This document shows, one piece after another, positions 10,227-21,200 of a stretch of DNA of 64,000 nt (its first letter is position 1; each line of letters begins with the position of its first letter). The stretch is from NCBI GenBank assembly GCA_947650285.1, contig CANTFL010000034.1, forward strand, positions 372,001 through 436,000, in the 5' to 3' direction. Both the position numbers and the translations under genes were made by a program. A model generated the notes under the pieces. The model was not told the origin of the DNA. It did not search any database and saw only the letters and a list, made by a program, of their open reading frames with translations. This DNA is from Hyaloperonospora brassicae. Taxonomy: Eukaryota; Oomycota; Peronosporomycetes; Peronosporales; Peronosporaceae.

Positions 10227-10626
10227 TCAAACCTCTTCCATCCTGCTAAACAGAATGCCGACCACCGAAAACGCTGCGGCCATGCCCACGCCCCAGATGA
10301 AGCTCTGCTTGGTCACACGTTATCACGAGCATGTCAGCATAAGCCCTTCTCGATCCACGTTGCTACACACACGCTCGCACCTCTTTGATCGCGCCGCCAA
10401 ACGTCTGACGTGTCTGCGACTCCGACTGCACGATCGGAGTCGTAGGCGCGTCACCGTACGCAGGCACTTCTGTGAGTGCATTGGACGGCTTCGGCGCCTC
10501 GGGCAGCACACGACGCGCTTTGGTTTTCGCAACGCGAATGGGCTTCGGCCGCTTGGTGCTCGAGGACGCAAAGCCCCGCGCGAGGGCGGACGCACGCGCC
10601 GGCGATCGCAGTCGATGCAGGAACAT
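10227..10626 (-). CDS. Small mitochondrial single-pass membrane protein
   Basis: Two exons in phase 0 (10626-10381 and 10304-10227) give 107 aa. The first about 25 residues are Arg/Ala/Ser-rich without acidic residues (MFLHRLRSPARASALARGFA), a textbook mitochondrial presequence. Exon 2 encodes a Trp-Gly-containing hydrophobic segment (IWGVGMAAAFSVVGILFSRM) and stops four residues later, so the protein should sit as a C-tail-anchored or single-span inner-membrane protein. The donor GAG/GTGCGAG and acceptor AAGCAG are canonical, and joining them removes the stop that ends the unspliced frame. Size and layout recall small respiratory-complex or assembly subunits, but I cannot name the family. 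Confidence 0.6.
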
Positions 10627-11527
10627 GTGGGCTGGATGACGTTATGCCGTAGTCTATCCTGTAGTTGATGGGCTATGGCCGCTGCGGTATGTGTATCAGC
10701 TCGAGCTTTTTTATCCGATTGTTTTCGTGATGGATGTTGTCAAGTGTGTCGCACTATTTGTACCGATTAGAGCGACAAGTGGGACCTATAAATAGGACCG
10801 CAGAGCCGACCGATGCAAAGTGTCCGATTTGCGCTATCCCACCCTCGCGTGACAATCACGTTCTTCACGGTTCGTCCGTCTGCCCGAAACGTAACGCTCC
10901 GGCGTCGCACTCTCTGACGGACAGACAGACCGACAAACAAACAGACAAACAGACAAACAGACAAACAAATGCACAACTGCTGTCACTTCAGACTGTCACT
11001 TCCGCACGCACAGTCAGCAACAACAATAGCCACATCGATCAGCGGTCACTGCAAAACGTAACCCACAATGCCCACACCACTCCTCTCTACAGTAACCAGT
11101 GTACCACCACCACCACCACCCGCCATACCCAACTCCCACCGTAACAATCTCTACGGTACCCCCCACAACGCATACAAACCGAAAACACCACGTGGCACAC
11201 CGTCTCCTCATTCATTGAACGCTCAACCACTTTGTGTTACACGACTAACGCAGTAAATAAATACAATTTACTCTCTTCGCCACCGAGTGGCCAGCAGCTC
11301 CACCTATTGTACGTGTGTGGTGTCGCCTCGGCCATCTGCATGTGTGAGTCTGTGTGCGTGCGTGCGTGCGTCAACTACGACGTCTCACCAGTGTCTTCCT
11401 CGTCATTGTCCTCTTCTCCTCTTCCATCCCATCCCATCCCACTTCTCGTCTCGTCTCGTCCTCCATCGTCTCTACAGTCTCTAAGTAAGTGTCGCGCCAA
11501 CTCCCCATCCCCCCTCTCCCGTGTCAA
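10627..11527. other. Intergenic stretch with simple repeats
   Basis: No gene supported. A (GACA/AACA)n tetranucleotide tract lies at about 10919-10970, CCA repeats at about 11100-11125 and GTGC repeats near 11355-11372. Several plus-strand frames are translations of these repeats. Confidence 0.5.
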
Positions 11528-12337
11528 TCACACGGAGTAACTCGTATCGAACGACTGCGTCGTCCGCATGCGCTGCGTCGCAGGCACTTCGTAGCTCGAC
11601 AGGCTCACGTACCCCGCGTCGCAGCTGCTCGGGTTCTTGCCAATGAACGAGCTGAACACAGCGCTCTTCGACAGCGTCGGGTGCGCCTGAATCACCAGCA
11701 GCAGCGCCTCGAGCTGCGCCGCGCGGGCCGCCAGCAGCTTCTCGGGGGCGACGACCATCTGGAACACCGACACGAGTCCGTGTGCCGGCAGCTTTGGCAG
11801 CTGCGCGAGCGTCGAGAGCCCGTCGTGCAGCAGCTTAAAGTCCGTAAAGCGGCGCCGCACGACGTAGGCGCTGGCGTCGCTCGGGCCGCCCACGTCCACC
11901 TTGAAGATCCACGTGCCGTGGCTGTTCTTCGAGAAGCCCGAGATCGTCAGCGTGCGCACGAGGTCGCGCTCGTCGCCGGCCGAGTACGGCCGCGTGCGCA
12001 TTGCGCTACTGGACGCCGAAGCAGCAGCGACCGCTGCCGTCGCCGTCGGCTGCATCATGCGCTCGAGACGCAGCGCCGACTCGGAATAGCTCTTGTGGCG
12101 ACGCGTCGGATGGAGGCGACGGCGGCGGTCTGTAGCGCCTGCGCTCGACTGGGACGCGGGCCAGCGACTCGACACGTACGTGACGGCCGTCGCAGAGGGC
12201 GACGTGGACAGGGACGCGCGGGACGCGGGCGACGCGGGCTTGAGGCTCAGGCGGTAGACAGTGGGCGGCGCAGCGGCAGTGGCAGAGGCGGCGGACGTGA
12301 GGGACGTTCCCCGCGGGAGGCACTCGGGGATCATCAT
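11528..12337 (-). CDS. PX domain protein
   Basis: Single exon, 269 aa, starting at the ATG at 12337. The first 120 residues are Ala/Ser/Thr/Arg-rich and probably disordered. Residues about 128-235 form a PX domain: strands around LTISGF and WIFKVDV, the Arg-Arg-x-phenylalanine motif RRRFTDFKLLHD that contacts the 3-phosphate of phosphoinositides, a Pro-Lys-Leu-Pro loop, and a closing helix pair ending in FSSFIG. The remainder is a short Ser/Tyr-rich tail. PX domains target proteins to PI3P-bearing endosomes or related membranes (family knowledge). The protein has no BAR, SH3 or kinase domain. It lies less than 2 kb from the PX-containing WCA protein, but the two PX domains are not obviously recent copies. 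Confidence 0.8.
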   Translation of the reverse strand: MMIPECLPRGTSLTSAASATAAAPPTVYRLSLKPASPASRASLSTSPSATAVTYVSSRWPASQSSAGATDRRRRLHPTRRHKSYSESALRLERMMQPTATAAVAAASASSSAMRTRPYSAGDERDLVRTLTISGFSKNSHGTWIFKVDVGGPSDASAYVVRRRFTDFKLLHDGLSTLAQLPKLPAHGLVSVFQMVVAPEKLLAARAAQLEALLLVIQAHPTLSKSAVFSSFIGKNPSSCDAGYVSLSSYEVPATQRMRTTQSFDTSYSV

Positions 12338-12580
12338 CGGGGCGGCGAGGGCGGGAAGAAGCGTGCGAGTGGTGGGGGGGGGGCGGGCGCGGAATGGTGG
12401 CGGGCGGTCGCGCGCGGTCGATCGAAGAGCGAGTCGAGGGCAGAGGGTCGAGAAACGATACAGCGACCTGCTCTGCGGGTGGACAGGGAGTCTGTCTGTC
12501 TGTTTGTCTGTCAGTCAGTCCGTCGGAGGCCCTCACGCGACGTGCGCTCGAGACGGCAAATGCAAAAGTGAGGAAGTGTC

Positions 12581-12612
<32 letters not shown>

Positions 12613-13017
12613 GGGGGCGGGACGGACGGACGGGCGAGAGGGGGTGAGCGTGCGCGCGCGCTCTCTGTCTCCTCGTCGGCCTCGGTGGGCCCACACAACG
12701 AGTGCGTTTTGGAGCGACAGGGCGCGCGAGGCGGCCACAAAAAGTAATGACCAGAAACTGAGCGGCCCGCGACCGTCGACGCGCGTTTGACTTGCGCTGA
12801 CTATGTCGGGCTGGAAAAAGATACGTTTCGGACAGTCTAACCCGTCCTGGGCGCAGCTGACGGCCGTCGCCTTTGCCACTACGGACCGCAATGGCCCTCG
12901 CAAGCGCCGTAGCCCCACCGACCGCATCAACGAGAGCGACCACGTTGTAGCTCAGTGTCCGTCCTGCTACTTGCACTTGTGCTGCTACTGCTGGATGCGA
13001 CTCAGTGGCTCAGCGTA

Positions 13018-13060
<43 letters not shown>

Positions 13061-15100
13061 GCGACATACTTTTACTGGCCGGGAAGATGGAGGAGGAGAG
13101 CTGCCACTGGCACTGGCACTTCTTTGTCGCGAAAAAAGCCGCGACCAGCGCGGAATTTTCGCGTGTGCCACTAGTGGTCGTGGAACGAATGCGCCGGGAA
13201 GTGACTGAATGAGTGCACCTGAGAGTGAGTGAGTGAGCGAGTGAGTGAGTGTGAGTGTGTGTGACGGAAGGACTGGCGGCAGTGCTGAAAGTCGCATCTG
13301 ATGCGTGGCGGCCGAGCACAGGCAGGTGGCCGCCACCTGCTCGTTCTTTTTCTCGGGCAGTGCAAGTCCCTGTTGCAACGACGCGGCCGCCGGCACTGGC
13401 CACGTCGTCGTGACGCGCAGACGACGCGCCCTGGGATCGCAAAGCCGCGCGCGGTCCACGAGCGTACGCTATCTGTCCCATCAGCAGCTTTCCCACGTGG
13501 AACGCCGCGCGATTCGCGCGGCGTCACTGTGTGGGCCAACGCTCGTGGCCAGACATCGCAGCGGCCCCGTTGCTACCGATCGTGATGGGGCAGCTACACA
13601 TCGAGGCCACGACTGCCTCTTGCAGGCAGCAAAGGAGTCGCTCGCTCGCTCGCTCGTACTCCCTGTCAAGTAACGCAGTAGCGCTTCTCGTGTGTCGTCG
13701 AGTGGGGTTTTGTTGCGGTCCAGTGCAAAGTTCCCCGTCGTCCGACAGGCGACTGATTAGCTGAGCGTGTTGTCGGTGCATCATGTGACAGGCGAAGTGG
13801 GAGGAGGCTGCGCTGGTCGCGCAAACACGCGCTGCAGGCTGTCGCGGCTTCGTGCCCCGACGCTGCCTCTGCGTAGCAGCAGTAGCCAGCCATTGAAATT
13901 TTGCTTCTGAACACGTGCGGCCACTTTCGGCACATCCAGCGCCGCTGGCAGGAAAAGAACGCCGACGAGGCCGCTGGCCGAGTGCTGCCGTGCACTGGTT
14001 TGGACGAAGACTTTCCACGGTCACTTGCGCTCTCATCGCTCTCTTCGTGTCGTGCGGCGCCATCGCCTGCAGTGATCTCAAATTCATATGGCCATCATCA
14101 TCAGCAGCAGCCGCAGCCGCAGCACTACGATTGTTATTGATGAGGTAAACGCATGCAACGGGAGCGGATACTTTTTTCGATCAGGTGCCCGCGTCGACTG
14201 CGCAGTTGTCGCAGAAAATGCTGCTCGTGTTGCGAAAGCCACCGATAGTCTCAAGTCACACGAGGATCCGTGGGCCGTGCCCGGCGCGTACATCCGGTTG
14301 CACGCGCAGGAAAGATATTGCTCCCACAGGCGGACGCTGGGGCGTCTTCCGCTGGTGCATCCCAGACACTGCGAGCAACCTGCGCTCGCCTCGAAGCCGC
14401 GTTCCTTTCTAAATTTGAGACTCTAATCCGCACGCGAGTGCGCGGGGCTCGCGTGCGTTGATTTGTTGCTGCGCGGCGTGTTCGGAGACGCTTCGGTCGT
14501 CTCTTCGGTAGCCCGTCGAGGGCCGCTGCTGCAGCAGTAGGAGCAGCAGCAGAGGTCACAAGGCTTCAGCTTCAGCGCGACGTCGTTTTGAACGATCAGA
14601 CTGCCGAAGCTGCTGCTGAGACTGGGTAAGATCGCGCTCGTGACATGTCGAGAGCGCGTGCGTGACTCGAGCGCAAGTCGCGTCGCGATCGTGACTACGG
14701 ATCGCGCGCAGACCGTGTCGCACGGGGTTGTGGTCGGCCACTTGTCGCGGTCGCGCCACTGCGAGACAGCGACATCGATCGACGTTCGCCTCCTCACTGC
14801 GCAGAAACTGAAGGACGCGCGCATGGTATTTGTTGTGGACTTGTAGCGGATCGATGCCTCGCGACACGTCTCGAGTGCTGCTGCTATGGGTTACGAATGA
14901 CGTGTCGAGCGCTGTCTGCGCGGCACTGTGCGCGTCGAACAATGGACTGTCGTCCTGCGTCCGAACAGCACGAGCGGTACGGAGTCTGACAGAAGGATCG
15001 GTCGATGGGTAGATGGGTCCACAGGCGGGGGAGGCGGTCGATTGCTGCAGTTGCTTTCGATCGATCGAGGCGGCTGACGCAGTCGTAGTGAGGAGGAGAG
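12338..15100. other. Gene-poor stretch with GA repeats
   Basis: No gene supported. (GA)n tracts lie at about 12579-12607 and 13018-13058, and a GTGA-type run at about 13224-13262. A 71-codon plus frame (12803-13018) ends directly at a GTAAGA donor-like site, so it could be a first exon, but no partner exon was found. The minus-strand frames 13524-14087 and 14423-14824 are open but unrecognised. Confidence 0.4.
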
Positions 15101-16600
15101 ACTGGTGGTGGCATATTGTCACACGCACATGCAGTAATCGAGACGATCAAATGCCGTCGAGCCCAAACAGCTGCGAGATGCGACTTACTGTGTTGTTCAT
15201 GGACGATAAGAACGGACAGGTTGGACACTCACATTGTCCAGCACAGCGACCTTTGTCCTCTCGGTTGTCATATGTACGTGCACAGCCTCGAGGCAAAAAG
15301 CCCTGTGACCGCTGTTACGGGCGCTGCCGTTTCGTGGTGTTCGCTTACATTCGCAGTCCCAGACATACATGTTCGTTCCGTCGCGGCTCGAGTCATCGAG
15401 GCCAAGACCACGTGCACTGCCGAATGGCAAAGCGCCACGTCAACGGGTTTACGATGTCGAGGACAGACGCTGTCATGGGAACGATCGAAGCAGATAGTGC
15501 GCTGAGGCTGCACTGGCTCGAGTAAAATCAAGGCGAGCAACACGTGCGCTTCCACAGGTGTGTCGCACTGCGGCCACATCAAAGTGGCCGTTGATCTCAG
15601 TCACCTGCCCGATTGCCACCTCTCTCGACAGGAGAAGGGCAAAGTCAGTCGTCGCATTCCTACTACCACCAGCGGTCCTTTTGTCCGTGTGGGAATACTC
15701 GAAGGCCACGGAAGAGTCGGCTGGTTGTGGACGGGACGCCGACCTGTCCGTCCGTAACAAAAGCTATTCATTCGTTCTGTCCGACGCGATCGATAGACGA
15801 CGACCACTGACTTACTTGAAACGTAGACGCCCATGTCCTTCTTCACCACGTGCGCCCCCTCTGTGCTGTCGTCGCTCGTCAAGATGCAGGTCTTTGTCTG
15901 CTAGCGAGAGGACTACATGTGGGCTCGCTCAGTCGGCCGTCAAGTGGCACATGGCTTCAGAGAGAGGTCGGACGTGGACGACGGCGTGCGGCCATTTTGC
16001 AGTCGCCGCGTCGCTACAGATGTACTTAGACAGCGACGCAGACGGCGTTGTTGCCCATCTCGGAAGCTGCGACGATCGCGTTCGCGTGGGCTGTCGCGTC
16101 GAGCGACATTTCCCATCGCGGATGTTTTCGCAACAACCAGAAGAACAGACTGAGGCGAAGAAGTCGGACAGCTACGATGCGACGGGTGCACATCAGATTT
16201 TACAGCTAGCGACGCATAACACTGCGTCAGTTACTCACGAGGTACCTCCTGACTGTCTTTGCAAGTGGAACGTGCTGACGTGGCATCCCACGACGCGAGC
16301 GCTGTACAGGGACGAAGGCAAACAACTGAACGGGCCACAGTGCTTTACGTCCACACGTCGCATGTGCCGGGCCGGTCAGGTGGAGCAAACTGTCTGCGGG
16401 GCGGACCAAACAGGTCACTGGACGGCGCTCGCGAGGTCGGAAACGTGTGTGTGTGAAACCCCACGATCAGTTGATGAGCGTTCATGTTCGCCTCTGAGCG
16501 CGAAACCAATCGGTGCACATCGAGCAACACCAAAGCCGCGAACAGAACTGAAACTGCACTCCATAACATCGTCGACCTCAACTGCATCGAGCACGGCGAA
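15100..16600 (-). other. Possible unresolved multi-exon gene
   Basis: Minus-strand segments look protein-like and are bounded by splice signals, but I could not join them into one validated frame. One starts with a signal-anchor-like helix (LWSAVSVLFAALVLLDVH) at about 16570-16510. Another at about 15900-15814 ends at a GTAAGT donor. A third at about 15708-15606 ends at a GTGACT donor. A last one at about 15430-15220 reaches a GTGAGT site. No family was recognised. The opposite strand carries a 353-codon frame (15558-16619) of erratic composition that I regard as spurious. Low confidence that a functional gene is present. Confidence 0.25.
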
Positions 16601-18201
16601 CGCTGACCCGATACGGTAACTCGGTGATTGCTCGCTCGTCAAAAAAGTGGACTCGACCGCTGTTGCGTTGCACGGCACAGCAGCAAACGCTTCTTCGCAA
16701 GTACTGCCACTGGCTGATGTAGTCAGTGCTGCACCGTGTCCGTAAACACGACGACATGGACATGCGCTAGCGCATACACGTGTACATTTCTTTTCTCAGC
16801 TGCTTGTGCAACGATTGCAGAGGAACGACGACGTCAACTGCCCTTCGACTTTCGTCTTGAGCTCCTCCGTAGGGCACAAGTAAGCCCCATCAGACGGGGT
16901 AGACGATGCTATGGTGTGGAATCCTCTTCTTCGAGTTCGCGCCGTGTCCGTCGAAGCAGTCAAAGAACTGCAACGCCGTCGTGACGGTCATTCCACATGT
17001 CCCTCCTGCTGCTCCTAAGTCTGTATGGCTCATGGCGGCGGTCTCTCGGAAAGCCGAACGTAAACGCTTTTGTGCGGGTCGCCACCATCTTTGTTGGTAC
17101 AAAGTTCGCCGTCGTCTTGCGCTTGTCCCCGTTGACCCCGTGCTTTGTAAACAGCGTCGACAGATGTTGTTGACGACGCTGCAGCGTATGCTCTCGACGC
17201 AGCGCAGGTGACTAATCAAAGGTGCTGGCGCTGTTGCGAAACACCCGACTTCCTTTCGAGCAGCAGCAGCAATAGCAGCAATAGCAGCAGCAGCTGTATC
17301 CGACTGTGCTTCCAACACCAATAGCTCTGCTGTCAGTTCACGGCGAACCAGTTCGCTCTTCTTCATGCCATGCGTGGGGTATGGCTCCTCACATGATGAG
17401 GATGAAGCAGTACGAATGAGCTCGAAGAGGCATAGAGAAGGAGATTGACGAGAGTAAAGACACTTTGTGGTGGACGTCGTGTCTGCCAATGCAGTTCGCA
17501 ACAATGCGGTTCCAGACCGACCTTAGCACTACGCGATAGAGCGATCGACAGACATCCACCGCGTGATGTATTGTTCCGTAGCTAGCGCTATCAACGCATC
17601 ACAGTCGGCTCCGACCTTGACCCTACCGTCAGTTGCCCGTCGAAGCACCAACAACACAGTATCAGCCGATCGCATTCCGCCTCACAACGTCTGAACCGCA
17701 ACCTGATCGTCGACACGTTTATGTCCGTCTCGACATCACTACGGCAACCCATGTCGCCGCCACTCGCTTCCTCCACCCACTCACCCACCCACCCATCCCT
17801 CCATTCCTCCACCCACGCACCCACGCACCCACCCACCCACTCCTACACTCTTACCGCACTCTATTCACCTCCCTCGCCACCCCCTCCCCTCGCTCTCTCA
17901 ATCCCCCCTCCCGCTCCTCTATTTCTATTTCTATCGCCACCCCACCGCCATCCGCTGCTGCCCGGTCAAACGTACCGCGCCCATCCCCACGGCGTCTCGA
18001 GCGCGAGCTCTCCGCTTACGTCCGCCCGCCCGCCCCTCCCCCCTCGCGTCGGTCTGTATACTATACACCTCACCCGCCCGCCCGCCCCTCCTCACCCGCC
18101 GTCATTTCTCGCGCCCCGCCGTCCGCTCGGGGCCTCAGGCGCGCGCTCTCTCTCTCTCTCTCTCTCCCTGTGTGTGTGTGTGTCTGTCCCAAGCCGCCCG
18201 C
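16601..18201. other. Gene-poor stretch and C/T-rich leader of SIN3
   Basis: No gene supported. A minus-strand frame at 16890-17504 includes an Ala/Glu-rich helical stretch after an internal Met, but no family match. From about 17750 to 18190 the plus strand is strongly pyrimidine-rich (CCCACCCA and CCTCCC repeats, then CT and TG runs) and leads directly into the SIN3 start codon, so it is probably promoter and 5' UTR. Confidence 0.5.
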
Positions 18202-21200
18202 ATGAACCCGTCATACCCCGGCGCGCCTCCCACCGACCGCCTCGGGCCGTCCCGCGCGTCCGCCGCCGCCGCGCACGACCGCAAGAGCGGACCGTCCGCC
18301 AGTGGCCCTCCGCCGTCCCAACCGCCGCCGTCGCTCGGCCCGTACCACACGCCACCGACGTCACTCGCGCAGCTGAGTCACCACCTGCACCCGCTCCACG
18401 GCAACAACAACAGCAACAGCTGCAGCAACAACAACAATAGCTGCAGCAGTAGCAACGCGCCGCCGTCGCACGCGCTTTTGCACGCGCTCAGTGGCGCAAG
18501 CGGCGGCCCCTCCGCGGGTACGGCCGCGCGCGCGCCGCATCCGCGTGCGCTGTCGACGTCGTCGTCGCTTCTGCACGCGCCGCGGGGCGCGTTGGGGGCC
18601 GCCGGTGGCGGCGCTGGACCGCCCTCAGTGCTCTCGCAGCCCACTGCTGGCGGCGCTGTGGCCGGCAGCGCGGGCCTTTTGGGCCATCCAGTGCGTCTGC
18701 AGACGCCAAACATGAGCCAATCCATGGCGCAGCAGCAGCAGCAGCAGACAATGGGCCCGTCGGCGTCGGATCGACTGAAGCCCTCGACGCAGAGTTACAG
18801 TGTTCGGCCGCCGTCGCCGAGACGAGGAGAGACTCCGACTCGGAACCCGACTCAGATGCCGCAGCAGTACGGATTGGACGGCCGCATGATCCCGAGCGAA
18901 CAGGTCGAGAGCGAGTTCTACCACGCGGCAATGGGCAGCAGCGGCAATGGCAATGGCGCACCGCCGCCGCCGCCGCGTCATCGCGAGCTGCGGGTCGAAG
19001 ACGCGCTGCTGTACCTCGACCAAGTGAAGCAGCAGTTTGGCGACCAGCCCGACATTTACAACCAGTTCCTCGACGTCATGAAGGACTTTAAGGCGCAGGC
19101 CATTGACACGCCGGGCGTCATTTTGCGCGTCTCGACGCTCTTTCGCGGCTACCCGAACCTCATTCTCGGCTTCAACACGTTCCTACCGCCGGGCTATCGG
19201 ATCCGACCGGACACGTCGATCGAAGTGATTCCGTCGCAGATGGCGGGACGAAGCGCTGGCCCAGCGCCGCCGTCGATCTACTCGACCGGAGGCCCCACGC
19301 AGCAGTCGCCGAGCGCCAATCTGTGCCTTCGTCCGCCGCCCGTGACGATCCCACCGCCGCCGTACTCGCCGCCAGAGCTCCATAAGCCAACTACGTCTTC
19401 GCGCCAGCACTTACCCGCTGCTGCTGCTGCTGCTGGTGCTGCTGGTGGTGGTGGTGGGCATATGAAAACGGGCGGCAAAACAAAGAAGCAGCTGCAGCAG
19501 CAGAACCCGGGGACAAGTGGCGGAACTCCGGCCGACCGAAGCTCGACGAACCCCGTGGAGTTTGACCACGCGATCCACTACGTGACGACGATCAAGCAGC
19601 GCTTTGCCGACGAGCCAGAGACGTACAAGGAGTTCCTGGCGATATTGCACACGTACCAGAAAGAGCAGCGGTCGATCCGCCAGGTGCTGGACCAAGTCTC
19701 GCACCTTTTCCGCGACCACCCGGATCTGCTGCGTGAGTTTACGTTCTTTTTGCCCGATGCCGTGCAGGAACAAGCAAAAGAGCGTCTGAACCGTGCGGCC
19801 GAGAAGGCGCAGCAGCGCAAGGACCAAATGGCGCTCAAAGCGCGCAAGTATGGCTTGGCATCGCAGAGCTACCAGCCGTCTGATCGGCGCAGTGACCGTG
19901 GACCGGAGTCACCGTCCAGCGCTGCAATGAAGGGAGGACGCATGATGGGCGATGGGGACGATGCTCACATGAAGTACGGCAAAAAAGGGAGCAGCAGAGC
20001 ATACAAGGACGATGACCACCGTCTTAGTGGCAAGGCGTTGGAACGCCGGGAAAAAGAGCGTGAACGTGAACGGAACCGCGCGCAGTTCAACCACAAGCGT
20101 GCGAAACGTCGTCCGTATGATGGAAAAGAGCGCCGTACGTATCTGGCAATCTCGGACGTGCTTCTTGACAAAGAAGAGTGGACTATATTCGAGAAGATCA
20201 AGAAGATTCTTCCGTCTCGAGACAATTGGCGCGAATTTCTGAAGTGTCTGGAGCTATACAGCCAGGAAGTACTCGACCGCAACGAGATGTTGTCGCTTAT
20301 CAGGAACCTCTTTGGTCGTCATACGGACCTGGTGGAAGAGTTTGACCGTCTGCTGTGCTCTCATGGTGCGCAAAAGAACGCGAAGGAGATTTGGCCATTC
20401 ATCCCGCTCGCTGAGACGGATCTGTCCCAGTGTCGCCGTGCTACTCCATCTTACCGTGGGTTGCCGTCAAGCTACCCCATACCGCCATGCTCGCATCGCT
20501 CGGTGCTGGAGAAGCAAGTGTGTAATGACTTGTGGGTGTCTGTGCCCACAGGCAGTGAGGACTTCTCCTTCAAGAGTATGCGCAAGAACCAGTACGAGGA
20601 AGCGCTGTTCAAATGCGAGGACGAGCGATTTGAGATTGACATGGTCATCGAAACGAATGCGTCCACGATCAGTGTTCTTGAGCCGCTGGCGAACGAGATT
20701 GAGGTGCTCAAGAAGAGCGAGGAGTCAAGTGGTGAGGAAGGTCAGCTGTGGAACTACGTTGTGGAAAAGGGCACGTTCCGTGTGACGCACTTGAATGCTA
20801 TCACGCGCATCTACGGGGAGTCAGGGACGCAGATTCTAGAGTTGCTGCGCCAGTATCCTGCTGGCGCGATTCCTGTGATTCTGAAGCGACTGAAGCAGAA
20901 GGACGAAGAGTGGCGCCGCGCGCGTGAAGATTTGAATCGTCAATGGAAGGAAGTGAACGAGAAGAACTACCACAAGTCACTGGACCACTCGAGTTTTTAC
21001 TTCAAGCAGAAAGATAAGAAACAGACAAGTATGAAGACGATGATGCAGGAGGCCAAGAAGAAACTCGAGGCGGACGAAAAGCGCGCCGAAGTGCTGAAAA
21101 CGAATTCGGATATGCCACCATGCGCTGCCACAACGATCTCGGGTGTGTTGAATGCGAAAGCTGCACCTCAGCCGTCAGCTATTGCTGATGCACTGAAAAA

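Noticed and set aside
12803..13018. 71-codon frame starting MSGWKKIRFG
   Set aside because: Plausible first exon, but no partner exon after the GA-rich stretch and no family match.
15558..16619. 353-codon plus-strand frame
   Set aside because: Irregular Cys/Arg/Ser composition without domains; the opposite strand looks more coding-like.
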